A stretch of DNA of 64,000 nt from Lates calcarifer (lineage: Eukaryota > Chordata > Actinopteri > Centropomidae): positions 21,279,582 to 21,343,581 of the forward strand of contig NC_066848.1 of the NCBI RefSeq assembly GCF_001640805.2. The letters are read 5' to 3'. A program made the translations under genes and the position numbers. The notes below the pieces were generated by a model, which did no database searches, had not been told where the DNA came from, and was given only the letters and a program-made list of their open reading frames with translations. Below are positions 1 through 12,700 of this stretch, piece by piece. Within the stretch, counting starts at the first letter, position 1; the number at the start of each line of letters is the position of its first letter.

Positions 1-65
1 TCTTCTTCATGAGTTATGAAATGCTGTGGAAACCTGATAAGGTATTGTTGTTACATAGATCCTAC
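1..65 (-). other. piezo1 intron 5, start only
   Basis: The bases before the donor at 64-65 are the first 65 bp of the next piezo1 intron on the minus strand. No exon or element is visible in this short piece. Confidence 0.7.
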
Positions 66-3000
66 CAGCCAAAGCCAGCAGGCTGATGGCTAAAACTCTT
101 CCCAGGTCCCGCAGAACTTTCCGAGCTTGGCCTTCAGATGCTCAGCCAACTGCTTGGCTTTGGTTGCTGTGGAAACCTCCTCATCAGGGTCACCAGGTAA
201 TGACCTGTCATCTTCATCTTCATCTCCTGATGCCTCCTCCTCCTCCTCTCCTCATCATCATCATCATCATCATCATCCTCATCTGTGGTTTTATCTGATG
301 GATCATCTTCTAACTAAGGTGAGAAGGGGGAAAAAAATGAAAGTTATAGTTACTAATTTGCATTATAGTTAACCATTGGATTACAATTGTGTAGGTTTTC
401 TACAGCTAAAGCACCTTAGAGCTAACGGTAGCTCCTATGTGGAAGTTCTGAGTCAGTCAATGAATGAAAATCAGATTTTTTGTGATACATGTGGCTGCAG
501 CTGGAGAAGAGACAAATAACTGTAGTCATCTCTTAAACTTCATCACATCAACAGTTACTACTGATGTAGTCATGATATCATACTCGATGATAATGGAAAG
601 ACCTTGTCCACTCCAAACCTATTTCTATCACCAAATTCATATAGAAATATAAATATATAAAAATGAATCTGAATCAGGTGCTTGCACACAGATTAATTTG
701 CAGCTTTCATAGTGCAAAGAGACATTTTTTTTTTTTTAGAAATGTACAATCATCATGCATCCTTGATGCTGGGTATACAGAAGGCTATGTAAGTAAAGAG
801 GCCTGATGCAGCTGCAAAATCGGAAGAGCAGCCATTGTAATAAACTCTTGAATACTGTCAGATAAATAACTTTTGGTCCAAGAGAAACCAATATGGCACA
901 TTAATTGAATTAAATCAAAAGCTGAACTAAAATCTTTTGCTAATTTACTTTGATCAAGGCCTCTAAGCCAGTGGACAGTGATCTGGACTACAGGACTGCA
1001 ATGACCAGGTGGGGATGTTGAGAGCAAGTGATGAATGGATCATTTATACAGGATAATCATGAATGTGATCAAAAACAATTCAGTCATTTCTTAACAGTCA
1101 CACATAAAAAAGTAAAGTAAAATAAAAATAAACGTATTTTGATTGCACCCATGAAGCTCTTTAAACATAGAACTTTTCTATAAACTTTTAGCGACACACA
1201 CAGGATTGTTACAGCAGTATATTTGCTCACATTCCTCGAAACTGATATTCCACTTCTTCCCAAAAAGACTGGATGCCTGAAAAAAATCTAAAAATTTATG
1301 ACAGAAGTAGTAATCCAGCCCCACCGTGACCTGTGAGGATAAGCAGTATAGAAAATGGATGGATGCATGGATCTCTTCAGGATTGTTCTTTATTGCATAT
1401 GTAAATGTTTATTGTGCATTATATGTTAATGGCATTTACAGGACAGGGCAGACACTGAGAGTGCCATTTTTCATTACTGCATGTTTAGAAGATTACTATC
1501 ATGATTCATTCCTGCCTCTCGTTCCTGTGCTCTCTTGTTCTCTTGTCTGGACCTGCCATCCCCTCCTACCTTGTTCCTTTCATTATAGTCACCTGTCAAA
1601 TGTCCCTGTCTCTATATCCATGTGTTCACCTGTTTCCATTTTCTCAGTCATCTAAGCTTCCCACACACACAACTGTTCCCACTTTATCATTATTCCAGCC
1701 AAAAGTATAACAGCCCTTTGTCCCCAGTCAGCGTCAGATCATCTGCCAATGTTCCCACACTTTCCTTTGTACCTGTCTGCCTTAACTTCTCATCTGCCTG
1801 TAAGCTCTATTTCAAGTAAAAGCTACTTCACTGCATCAGCCTGCCACAGAATCTGTGTTTGGGTCCATCCTTCCTTCCATGGACCCAACAGACTCATCCA
1901 TCAAGAGTGAAATTTTTGATCTAGCTTTTGCTTGGAGGGCCTTGAGGGTTGGAGACATCAGTCCCATAAGCTGTCCAGTGCCACAGAGACTCAGCTGCTC
2001 AGCAACCCCAAGCTTCACCCAGCGTCCCAGAGTGCTGCCCTACAACCCACAGCCTCCACCACCCAGCACCACAATCAACACCTGGCCAGACCCCAAGTCT
2101 GCTGCCCCTGCTGATGTCTAGCCTGTTCCTACATCCTGCCAACATCTTGCCCATTCCTGAGTATGGTGCTGAGTCAGCTTTCCCAGCCAATGCCAAGCCT
2201 GTTCCTGATTCTGTTCCTGTGTTGATGTGCCAGCTGATGTCTTGTCTGTTCAAGAGCCAGGTGATAATAAGCCTGTTCCTGAGTTTGTTCCTGAGTCGAC
2301 CAGTGTCGAGTCTGCTCCTGATCTCCAGTTGACAGCTCCCTGCTGATGCCCTGACTCATCAAAACACTCATGACATGCAGTAACAGGTGGCAAAGATCTG
2401 ATGTTTCTAATTACAGAGACAGGAATATCACACTAACTCACCCTCCATCATTCAGTCAGCCCTATGATAGACTGGCAATCTGTCCAGAGTGTACCCCTCC
2501 TCTCACCCTGTGTCAGCTGGGATTAGCTCCAGACTCCCTATGACCCTCAAAAGGGTAAGTGGTATAGCTAATGAATAACTGGATGGAAATTCAGATAAAT
2601 CATTCAAGAGACAATGCCAGTCCATCTAAGACCTTATCATCCCTGTTACATAAAATGATCTTCAGAAAAATTGTTCACTACAGAAATGTTGGTAAGCAGC
2701 TATTTTCAGGCTTAAATATTTGGTGAACTTTCATCAGCTCAACATCAATATTTTTTTCTGTTTGTGGAGTTAGTGGAGACCAAATAGGGGATAAAAGGAG
2801 AATATTGGACTTGGATTCATCAGATGATGATTGAATGATAATGTTATTATGTTTATAGATGTCAGCATGTCAGGGCTTTGTGTCAGTTTGGACTTCTGCC
2901 CCCTTGTGGCCACAAACCAATTCATATAGCTTCATTTTCAGGTTCTGTGATACTAGTAGAGGTGATGAACCTTGGCAATGTGCTGCAGTTTATTATTATG

Positions 3001-6000
3001 CTAACATGCTGGTTAGTCAGTAACTTTAAAGCAGCATCAACTGGAGCAAGCCAGTGGCTCACCTGGTTAGGCGCATACTATTAAGGCTGAGTATTTACCG
3101 CTGCAACCTGGATTTGAATCCGACCTGGGCCCTGGGCTACAGGTCGTTCCCTCCCTTTCCCCCCTGCCTTTCCTGTCTATCTGCACTACTGTTATCCAAA
3201 CTAGAATCACTGTCTCAAGGCTGTATGCTTCTGCCAGCCAGTCCAGTTGCAGTTAATTACTGTGTGAATTCTTAAATTATGGCTAAAAACGTGTCAAATT
3301 TTATAGCAATCTGACTATTGGATTACGAGACACCACATGGTCTTAAGATTCCCCTTGAAGGTGGCACTTCATGGCTTATAAAGTGACTAAAAAAGGTTCA
3401 TTCTCTGGGGAGCATGACTGCAGTCAGAACATTTCATTGGAACTGTGTAGTATTTCCCCATGTGGAAACTTTGTCCAGCTGGAGGTACAGTGATTCACAT
3501 TTGAAGTTCATATTTGCTGTATCTTTATTCTTTTGTAATGCAGAGTCACAAGCATGGAGGCGCTAGAGGAAAGATTGTGGGGGTCACCTCACATGAAGAT
3601 TCATCCTCAGCTGATCATGAATATCCACCACACATTTCATGCAAATCCAATCAATTGTTCTGCAATACTTTGTCATGCACCACAGTCAAGGGAAAAATTG
3701 ACCTGACAACAGTGATGAAACATCAGGGGGTCACAGAAATAACAAGGACTGATCCTCCAGGGAAAACTAATATCCACAAATAATACCATAGAAATCTAGC
3801 CTTGAGATATCTTGCAATGGAAGTGTTGGACATACTAAGCAACAAATAGACTGACATTGCCATTATTAGAGAAACAGTTTTTTCCCTGCAGCTAACAGGA
3901 AAATGCATTTCTCACATTTGACTATTTATCATATCAACATGAAAAACTCCCAGAACTTGTACTGGAAAATGGCTTTTGCTCAGATTCCACTGTATCCTCC
4001 TTTCTTAGCTTACATGTTTGTATTGTTTGTTTGGATGGTTGCCCTGGAGACAGGAAAGAATAAGAGTGAGAAGGTAAAAAGAGAGAGAGAGAGAGAGAGA
4101 GGTGCAGTGTGTATGGCTGTCTAGGCCTGTTTGCAACACACACTTGTTCCCTAAGCAATCTACTTTCATCTCTGTAAATGGGTTCAAACTGCTGTTATCT
4201 TTGCTAGCCCCTGGCTCTGCTGCGCCGAGGTCACACGCAGCATCAGCCACATATGTATGTAGTAACTCACAGCCTACATAGAGGCAAGCACATGAAGCAA
4301 CATACACGACACAGGGCACACACACACACAGTGGTGGACCTTACTGGCTGCTCCGGTTTGTGTACTGCAGAGTTTTCTAAATTAATAGCACAATATGATC
4401 ATATCATCACAATATGATTCCAGGGAATTTTAATAAATGATTGTGAAATACCTGTCTCTGGCGTAACAGTTGTGCACTTGTGCCATCTGCCTGCTGTTGA
4501 CTCTGCTACCATTTATAAATATAGCACTTCATGATGGACATGATGTGAGGAATGACCAAAATATCATAACACAGTGGCCACTGCTTAATCTTGTATCAAA
4601 ATCTTCCAGACTTCAGCCTTCCAGCTTTGGCAGCAATCAATCTGACATACAGAAATAAAAGATGAGGGAATTGCCTTGGAACTCATTGTACTCATTGGAG
4701 GCAACAAAATAAATAAAGTGTTAAGTGGACATCATTTAGGCCTGCCGTGGACTTGTTTTTTTCTATGGCAACAAAACCCACACTGTAAATGCAAACCTGC
4801 GTATAAAACCTGATTTGAGTGAGTAAGGGCTCACTGACCATAAACCTGATCATCTAGACAAAATAACGACCCCTTCAAATTCCTCATTCTCACCAGCACA
4901 GATGCAGTGACTCACCGATGTAATATTGGCAGCAGCCACCATTTCTCTGTTCCTGACCAATCTGCTGCAGAGGATGACTGTTATCAAGGCAACTGTACAC
5001 ACACCCAGGTCAGGACACAGGAGGCGTAAGACACTCCAAGGATCATCCAAGGGAAGCCTACAAGATACACACATCCATATGTTGAAAGTTCAAGTAAGGT
5101 TAAACATTTCTCCTGGAGAGAATGCAGCTTAAAAACAGGTATTCTGTTGTTACCTCAAATATTCTACACAGATTCTCCACACAGTAAAGCTCTAATTCCT
5201 TTTTTTCCAAGTGCGTGATAAAATTGTTGACTGTTTTGAAATCATATTCGTATTTTGTATTATATTTGTATGTCTTCTGTTTTATTTCTTCAGTTTATTC
5301 TGTGTATACATGTGCCTTGTGGCAAAAATATTGATCTACTCATATTACTTGAAATACAGTATACCAGCACTGTTTCCCCCAGTCGCTACTCCAACCATCA
5401 GTGACTGTGGCTACACAACATAACACATAAGTGCTACACAGACATCAAACAATAATTACATACCTGGATATTCCTATATGTCTGGTTATGGTGTCCCATT
5501 GTGAACAGTTACCACCGATGGCGGAGTCAAGAGGAGGATACGTATATAGTACTGCCTGGAAGCAGATGTGAGCCAGTAGAAATAGAAGACTGGTGCAGAA
5601 AACGGCTCTGATAAAGCGACCTGTGTGTCCTGGAAGACAAAGAGACAAAAGAGATAAAGGATGTAGATCAAACCTGTGGAAACACAGAGAGTGACACAGA
5701 GAAAATCTATATATTGATAGTTAATTAGTTTGAGTAACAGTCACAAAATGACCTTTTTTTAAAGGAACACTGTGACATGTTGATAAATCCTCTTGTTAAA
5801 CATCTTAGCCAGAATCAGATGAGATAATGGAATGTGTCCTAGCACAAACTGATTGCATAGCTCCATCAAAAGTGAGTATTTTGTATGGATATGTATCTTA
5901 TTCCTCTGTGCCATAGAGTTGTTCAAAAACTATTAAATCTGTAGTTTAAATCCCACACATCCATCCTGCTTTCCCAAATACTCAACAGAGTACGAGTCAA

Positions 6001-7122
6001 ATGTGGATTCATTTGCTGCTGAAAATAGTCCCTAACACATGCACTATTTCCTCCTGTCTGTGTAGTGTTTGACAAAAACTACAATGAGCAGCTGTTTTAG
6101 GAAATTACTGAGCCTTGTTTAATGAAACTATATACACTATATGTGAGCCATTTGCACGCAGTTTCATATTGTGGGAGGATATCAAAGTTGTTTTACTTCA
6201 ACTCGATACTGACATACCATGTTAGTGTGACGTGCACTCTTGTGGCCTTAAAGATGAGCAACACAGAAAAAATACTCCAAATACAGCAAATACTCCAAAC
6301 ATTTACAGGTCTGCACCTGGTACACACTGAGGTAATTTAACACTGAAACCTCCCAGCACTAGCTTACAGGGTGCAAACTACAGGGAAGCCATGGGGAACT
6401 TGGTTCTCCTTAATAACACATGAGCTCCACTGAATTTTGAGGAGTCTCTTAAATATTGACAATATGCTATTTTTGCATCTTCATCATGAGTCATGCAGAA
6501 AATGAAGCTATTATTGACTTATGCATTCATTACTAATTCACTTTAATAAATATATCAACATGCATGCTATTCTTGTGATCATTGCATGGTGTGGAGTGTT
6601 AGGCTTATTAGGGTGAACTGAACTGTACATGAGTAGTGTGATCCAAAATAAAGTGATGAAATCTGTGACAGGCTGTAAGTAGTTGAATGTTGACTCCACT
6701 GTTGCATGGATGGAAGTATAGCAGCCTCAAAGATTAACCTGTTCCACAAGCTGTCACTTGGTAAACACTTTTAGAATACACATGTGCAAGGAGGATAAAT
6801 ACCTATCACTGACTACAAAATCAAATGGGAGGGTTGCAACATTTCACTGCTGATTCATTTACTTAACCATTTGCCCAGTAAAATGTCTGCAAATTTCACA
6901 ATTTCCTAGAGTCCAATGTTACATCCTGTATTAACATATAAGGCACCACTTGACTCAGAGTTGATGCTGGCTGAGGACAGAGCATGTGGGGTTACAGTGG
7001 TGCAGTCACAGCAGCTTCCCCTGCCACTGTTGGTATTTCCAGCCCCAGGCTTCTCTGGATGGAAATCACCCTCACACATAGCTACAAGCATTCTTTATTT
7101 TTGTCCCACCAAATGCAATTAA

Positions 7123-7186
<64 letters not shown>

Positions 7187-9666
7187 ACTAAAAGAAGGCG
7201 GAGGTGACATATATTGTAGGCCTATGGCCTCTAAAAATGTCAATCTCAATCTAAAAATGTCTCTACATTTGCAAACTGGCCATACAGCTGTCTTTTTTCC
7301 TTTCATAAAGGGGAGGGCAGCATCTGTGTGACCAAAGACTTTGCATATTCACACATACTCCCTTAATCCTCAGTAATGAGATCACAAAACTGATTCTATT
7401 GTTGACTGACTCTTCATTCGTACAAACACCTCAATGAATGTTCTCAGAAACAAACAGCAATAGCCTTTTATATCAACATATAAAATGCTCATAAATAATG
7501 TGTTGGCAATTGAATGCCTTCAACACCCAGCAGACACAGAGCAGACCCCTCTGCACTGTGATCTTGTATAAAAATGACTGAGCCTTGAAGCTCTTACGTA
7601 GTTGTGTTCCAGCTGGCATTGAATCTTATTTAGACTTGTTAACATATGAAATACAAACTGAGTTCATGTTTAATTTATTCCCCACCCTGGCAGACCCCCC
7701 TTCATCTCAGCACTGTGTGTTTTATGTCTGATGTTGTCATTTATCTCAGCGTCTGCAGAGACTTAAATAACAAATTTTGAGATTATAGTATAGTTATAGT
7801 CTTATACTGTTTGGCCATGACACTCATAATATCTTCCAATAGCTTTCAGAGCAGCATTGGCAATAATAAAAACCTGTTAACTGTAGTTGTATTAGGTTGA
7901 TGAGCATTGGTGCTAAAATCACACAGATACATATGAGCTTGAAGCGAACCTGACAAAATGTTGATGTCCCCTTTTTATGATCAAAGCCAGCAGGAATGTG
8001 TGGTAGAGATTGGTGTGTGTGTGTGTGTGTGTGTATGTGGGGTGGGGGGGGGTTAAGTGAATTAATGGTCTAGTTATTTCCTGAAGTAGGAGGAGCAACT
8101 GACAATATGAATAGTTGGAGATGGAGAATGGGGTATAACCTGGTTTCCTTTCATTCTTTTTTCATTTTCAATAGGAGAGTTTACATTTTTCCACAGGTTT
8201 TTTTTTTTTTTTTTTTTTTTTTTGGGGTGGGGGTGGGGGGGTGGCCAAGCTGATCTGCACTGTATATGCTGCTCTAAAGGGGGAACCTGGATTAAAGGCC
8301 CCTTACTTTTACCTTCACTGCTTGACCAACCTCACAGTTACATAGAGATATTTTCAGGCCAGTACAAACCTGTGAGTGTGTCTGAGCTGTGACAGTAGAG
8401 GGTAGAGGAGAGAGGGTTTGATCTTGATAAGGCAGAAGAAACTATGCATTTGATTTTGGTGTATCCTGAACCTTGTGCTGCTGCAAACCTTGTATTCATT
8501 TGAGTGCATTTAGTTCAGACTTGAGCCATTACAGAAATCTGGTCTGACCTGGTCAGATTGCCTTTGTGACTAATAAAAGTGACTCATTCAGACATGGCAC
8601 CGACATGTTGCTTGCTCTTCGCTCTTTGCTCCTTGCTCCAAGACCTCCCAGCAGCCAGAGATATGTCATGATATCATGACACCACTTCATGTCAAACTGC
8701 CAGGTCCTTCCAGACTCTGTGATTCTATCAGCAGTTGTCCTCAGCTCTTCCTGCCATTTCCCAGTCATCTGATCTTCATCTGCCTACACACCTGCACCTC
8801 ACCTTCCTACTATATGGCCTACTTCAGTATATGTATATGCATCTGTTGAGACAATTTGCCTGTCTGCCCATGAAAACATTTCTCTGTGGAATATCTCCTG
8901 CCTTCATAATTCAGGAAACACTCCTCTGGGTTGTATCAGAGGGTAGGGACATGTTGATTTTTGGATGCCGTTAGTTGCTGGCCTTGCCCCTCTGCTCTGC
9001 TGACCTGTTTGGACTGACTTCTAGCTGACTGCACACACAGTAAACTTCAAACTCAGTTTGATGTCCACTATATAATACTGTGTTATAAGAATAAATTAAT
9101 AAGTACATGTATACAAATCTGTGCAGGCAGTACTGCAGGCTTTGGCAGTGGAGTCAGAATTTTGGAGTAGCTTGCCTGTGAACATCAGCATGAGCTCCTA
9201 ATTTTCAGGTGTTTTTTTTAATCAGCGCTGCTGCTTTTTAAATAGCCTCATATCTATATGGTACCAGAGGAGGGAAAGAAAGCGTCAGGGGGTCTACAAA
9301 AATATAAAATATTAGAAATGTTGTCATTAGAATATTGGACACCTTTTTAAACTGCATCACTTTATACAAAATCCTCTGGGGTTCATAAAAAATCCAGACT
9401 CTCAGAACAATCTAACCAGTTGCTGGAGGGATATGTTTCTCTGGACCAAAGTGATGGAGAGACATCGTCATCCTCAGACTAAAAAAGGAGTATAGGAGTC
9501 TTGTACATGATGTATACACGTATAATTGAATATTTGAAAACATGCCAGTTGATGAGTAATCTCCAGCTCTGACTTAAACTGTCTCTTAATTCTCCTCAGA
9601 GCCCAATAGTGCTGCTTCCTTTTAGTCACCTAAGTGTTTTCCCTGCTTGGCTTACACAGCCCTCTG

Positions 9667-9726
<60 letters not shown>

Positions 9727-12700
9727 TCATGTGTGTGTGCACGTGTCTATCTTGGCAGGCCAGTGGGTTTTCCATAAGGGGAACTTCCCCCTGCTCTCTG
9801 TTTCCCCCTCTCTCTCATTTTAACTGGTCTCCCACCAAAATAACAGCCTCTCTGCACATTTTGATTACCAGATCAGAGACAGTGTCAGTGACAGAGAAAG
9901 AAGGCAGGACTGGAAAAAACACCATGAAATCAATTACTTTTGTCCTACTAGCAAATGGGACTGAGGATCGCAATTTCATTTGGCCATGTGGCAATTTTAA
10001 CTTCAGTTGGTGTGGAAAATATCAGTGGAAACTACTTAAACCCATACAGACACAAGAACAGCTTGTGCTTTCAATGGGTATCATGCATGAGTTCAGTATA
10101 CCAGTACAACAAAAAATATAAATATTATATAACAATTGCCTATTTTTGGGTGAAATTGATTAGCTATTTTTAGGTTAAACTATTTATAATTTATTAAACA
10201 CAGATTGAGACAATTAATGATTACACAACATATTGTGATACAGAGTAAAGTAAAGCAGAAAAAGCAGTGTGAACACACAGCTTCTTCTCTAGTTGGGACA
10301 AACTAATGTGTCTGTATTAACAGAGAATGTTTCAGCTGTGAAAGTGATCCCATAAATTAGCCTGGAAATGATCCTGTATTGTTTTACTCCATTAACATAC
10401 AGAGGCAAAAGTATGAATAAGAGTGTCTGTCTGCAAAGTTTTGAATTATTGTAGTCCACTTAGTACACACACACACACACACAGCTGAGGAAGCCTTTCA
10501 CTAGCTGTTTGTGGTCAAAAGACACAGACTAAAAACATTCCAATTTGTGTAGCTAACAGACAAAATATACTATAAGCAGTATGAGACGGAGCACTCAGCT
10601 CCAGCATACAGCTTCAATATAAACTTAGACTCATGTCAGTACTTCAAAATATATCTTGCTCTCTGTGTTTGAAGTTACTTTCACTTCACTGTAAGGGAGG
10701 AACAAAGCAGCCATTGTTGTCTGACTTGTGGGAGCATAATGTCTAATGACATGGCTGTAGGTCCTACAGTCACAGCCCCTAACAGCTCCCCTGCAGAAAG
10801 GCCCTGCTAGCCTTTAGATACACTGACTGCTGAGTGAGTTTTATATACATGCTGATTTTTGTATTTCATAATAGTTAACGTCCAACATTCCTTGAGAGAC
10901 AGCATCTGGATTTGTTAATGGGCTAATTGTGTGGGGTGAACCTGAATTCATATCAACATAAGTGAGAGGTGTGCACACAACAGTGTCCCCTAAACACCTT
11001 TATGATTCAGTTTTTACATCTTTTGGTATGGGGACTGATCACCAGGCTTTCTCTTAATGACAACATATTTTTACTTTAATTAATACATTTATGACAACGT
11101 ACATTTAATCTTGTCATATCATGAGAAGTATTACTGTTATTACACAGTCAACTTATCAGTTACAACATGACACTTTTCCTCTTATAACTACATACTAACT
11201 TATCTCACTGAACCAAAGAACTTTTCTCTCTTTGTTTATTTTGTCTTTTCTTTATACTCTAAGTTAATCAAACAAGGAAGATCGAGTCAAAAAAGATCCA
11301 GTCTAATGTAAGAGCATCATTAATCTCTCCTTAAATGTAGATTCAGGTCAGTGCCTCTCATTAGCGTCAAAGCCAAGGATCCCACCATCTGTCTATCAGC
11401 AGCAGAGGACCATCTGACCACATACTATACCTCTCTGAGGCTGTGTACAACAAATATTTCAATGTGTGTAGTAAATTAATTGCAGAGTGCCACATATCCA
11501 CCTAGACCAGAGACCAAAACACTGCTTGGATTGTTCCATTTCCTACTCCAGCAGCAAGCACTTCCTGCCCAAGGTAAAATCAATCAGGCAGCAACTTCTC
11601 CCTACAACCTTCTCAAAAATCATATCACCTTATATGTGTTGGGTTGATTACAGGGCAGATAACAAAAAACTGCTTCCTGGTCTTTATTTGACAAACATCC
11701 AGTCTGAGTAAGAGAGATCTAATATGCAAAGGTGGTAATTGTCTTACCTCTGATTGTGTGTTTGTTTGGACACAGGAAACATGGCAGCAGCAGCAGGTAG
11801 AGGAAATAAACCAGTGACAGGATGTTGTAGCGAAACAGACAAGCTGTAAAGACAGAAACAATCAAATCAACAGTAATTAATTAGAGATATACATTCAGAG
11901 ATTCTGGCATGTATGATGTGTTGGCTGACGGGCTTTCCCTATATACGCATACTTAATGTCATACATTGACTTGCCCTGGCCCCAGTGGGAGGAAAGTCAT
12001 GATAGAGGGCGTGGAGGTAGTGACTGTACACTACAGTCTTGGTGCCAAGCTCATTTTGTGCAGTCTCCCACCTGCTGGATCAGGTCAACTGTTCAGTGCA
12101 CTTCTGTTCCATAGTATTTTGGTTGTTTTATTTGGTGAAATCACACACATATAAACTTCCTTAAAATTACACATCCCCATTTATGTTCTCCCCATCTTTC
12201 CACTTGTATTTATGTTTTTCAACAAACTAACATGTCATGCAGACAGTGTCAAAAACTGTCATTTATTATCCTTTCAGATATTCCTTCATATACAAGTAAT
12301 TGATCCTCATAATTAATTTTCTGTCTATCAGCAAATAAATTCATGAAATAATCATCCTAATTGTCTGTGAACTTATTTTACAGACTAAGTATCAATATAG
12401 TTGCTATATTTCCTACAAAAAGTATTTGCTGTTGCAGTTTAGTTATACAGATGCAACTGACTAATTTCGACTAACTTATGCAGAGTTCTCCTCCAAGAAG
12501 AGAAAGTTCCACAGCTGTCTTTCTCCTGCACACACAATACAGCAAGAGGGATTTTATGAGGTGCTGCTGGCTTGAAGGAATTAAGACGATCTGAAAACAT
12601 TAAGACCTGGAAATAAAGAAAATGTGACGGCTTATTTCCTCCCCTTAAACACATACAGTGATAATTATTAGCTCACGTAGGGTTAAGGTCTAGATTAGTC

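Larger units (their letters stand above)
314..4915 (-). other. piezo1 intron 4
   Basis: This 4.6-kb intron holds a possible LINE reverse-transcriptase scrap near 785-1027, two SINE 3' tails (1318-1372 and 2466-2590), a tRNA-like SINE at 3040-3200, a MITE end at 3223-3310 and a GA repeat at 4079-4101. The rest is AT-rich sequence in which I recognise nothing. Short open frames here have no recognisable homology. Confidence 0.8.
5630..11747 (-). other. piezo1 intron 2
   Basis: This 6.1-kb intron is mostly AT-rich sequence without recognisable genes or elements. It contains TG microsatellites at 7124-7184, about 8011-8033 and 9669-9722, a 24-base T run followed by a G-rich block at 8200-8244, and a CA run near 10467-10482. 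The long open frames across the TG repeats are products of the repeats. Confidence 0.8.

Noticed and set aside
8200..8244. Poly-T followed by G-run as the reverse-oriented poly-A end of a retrocopied gene
   Set aside because: No exon-like sequence, target duplication or coding remnant was seen next to it.
9609..10121. 170-codon open frame on the plus strand
   Set aside because: It is created by a TG microsatellite (Val-Cys repeats), and the rest has no recognisable domain or splice context. It lies in piezo1 intron 2.
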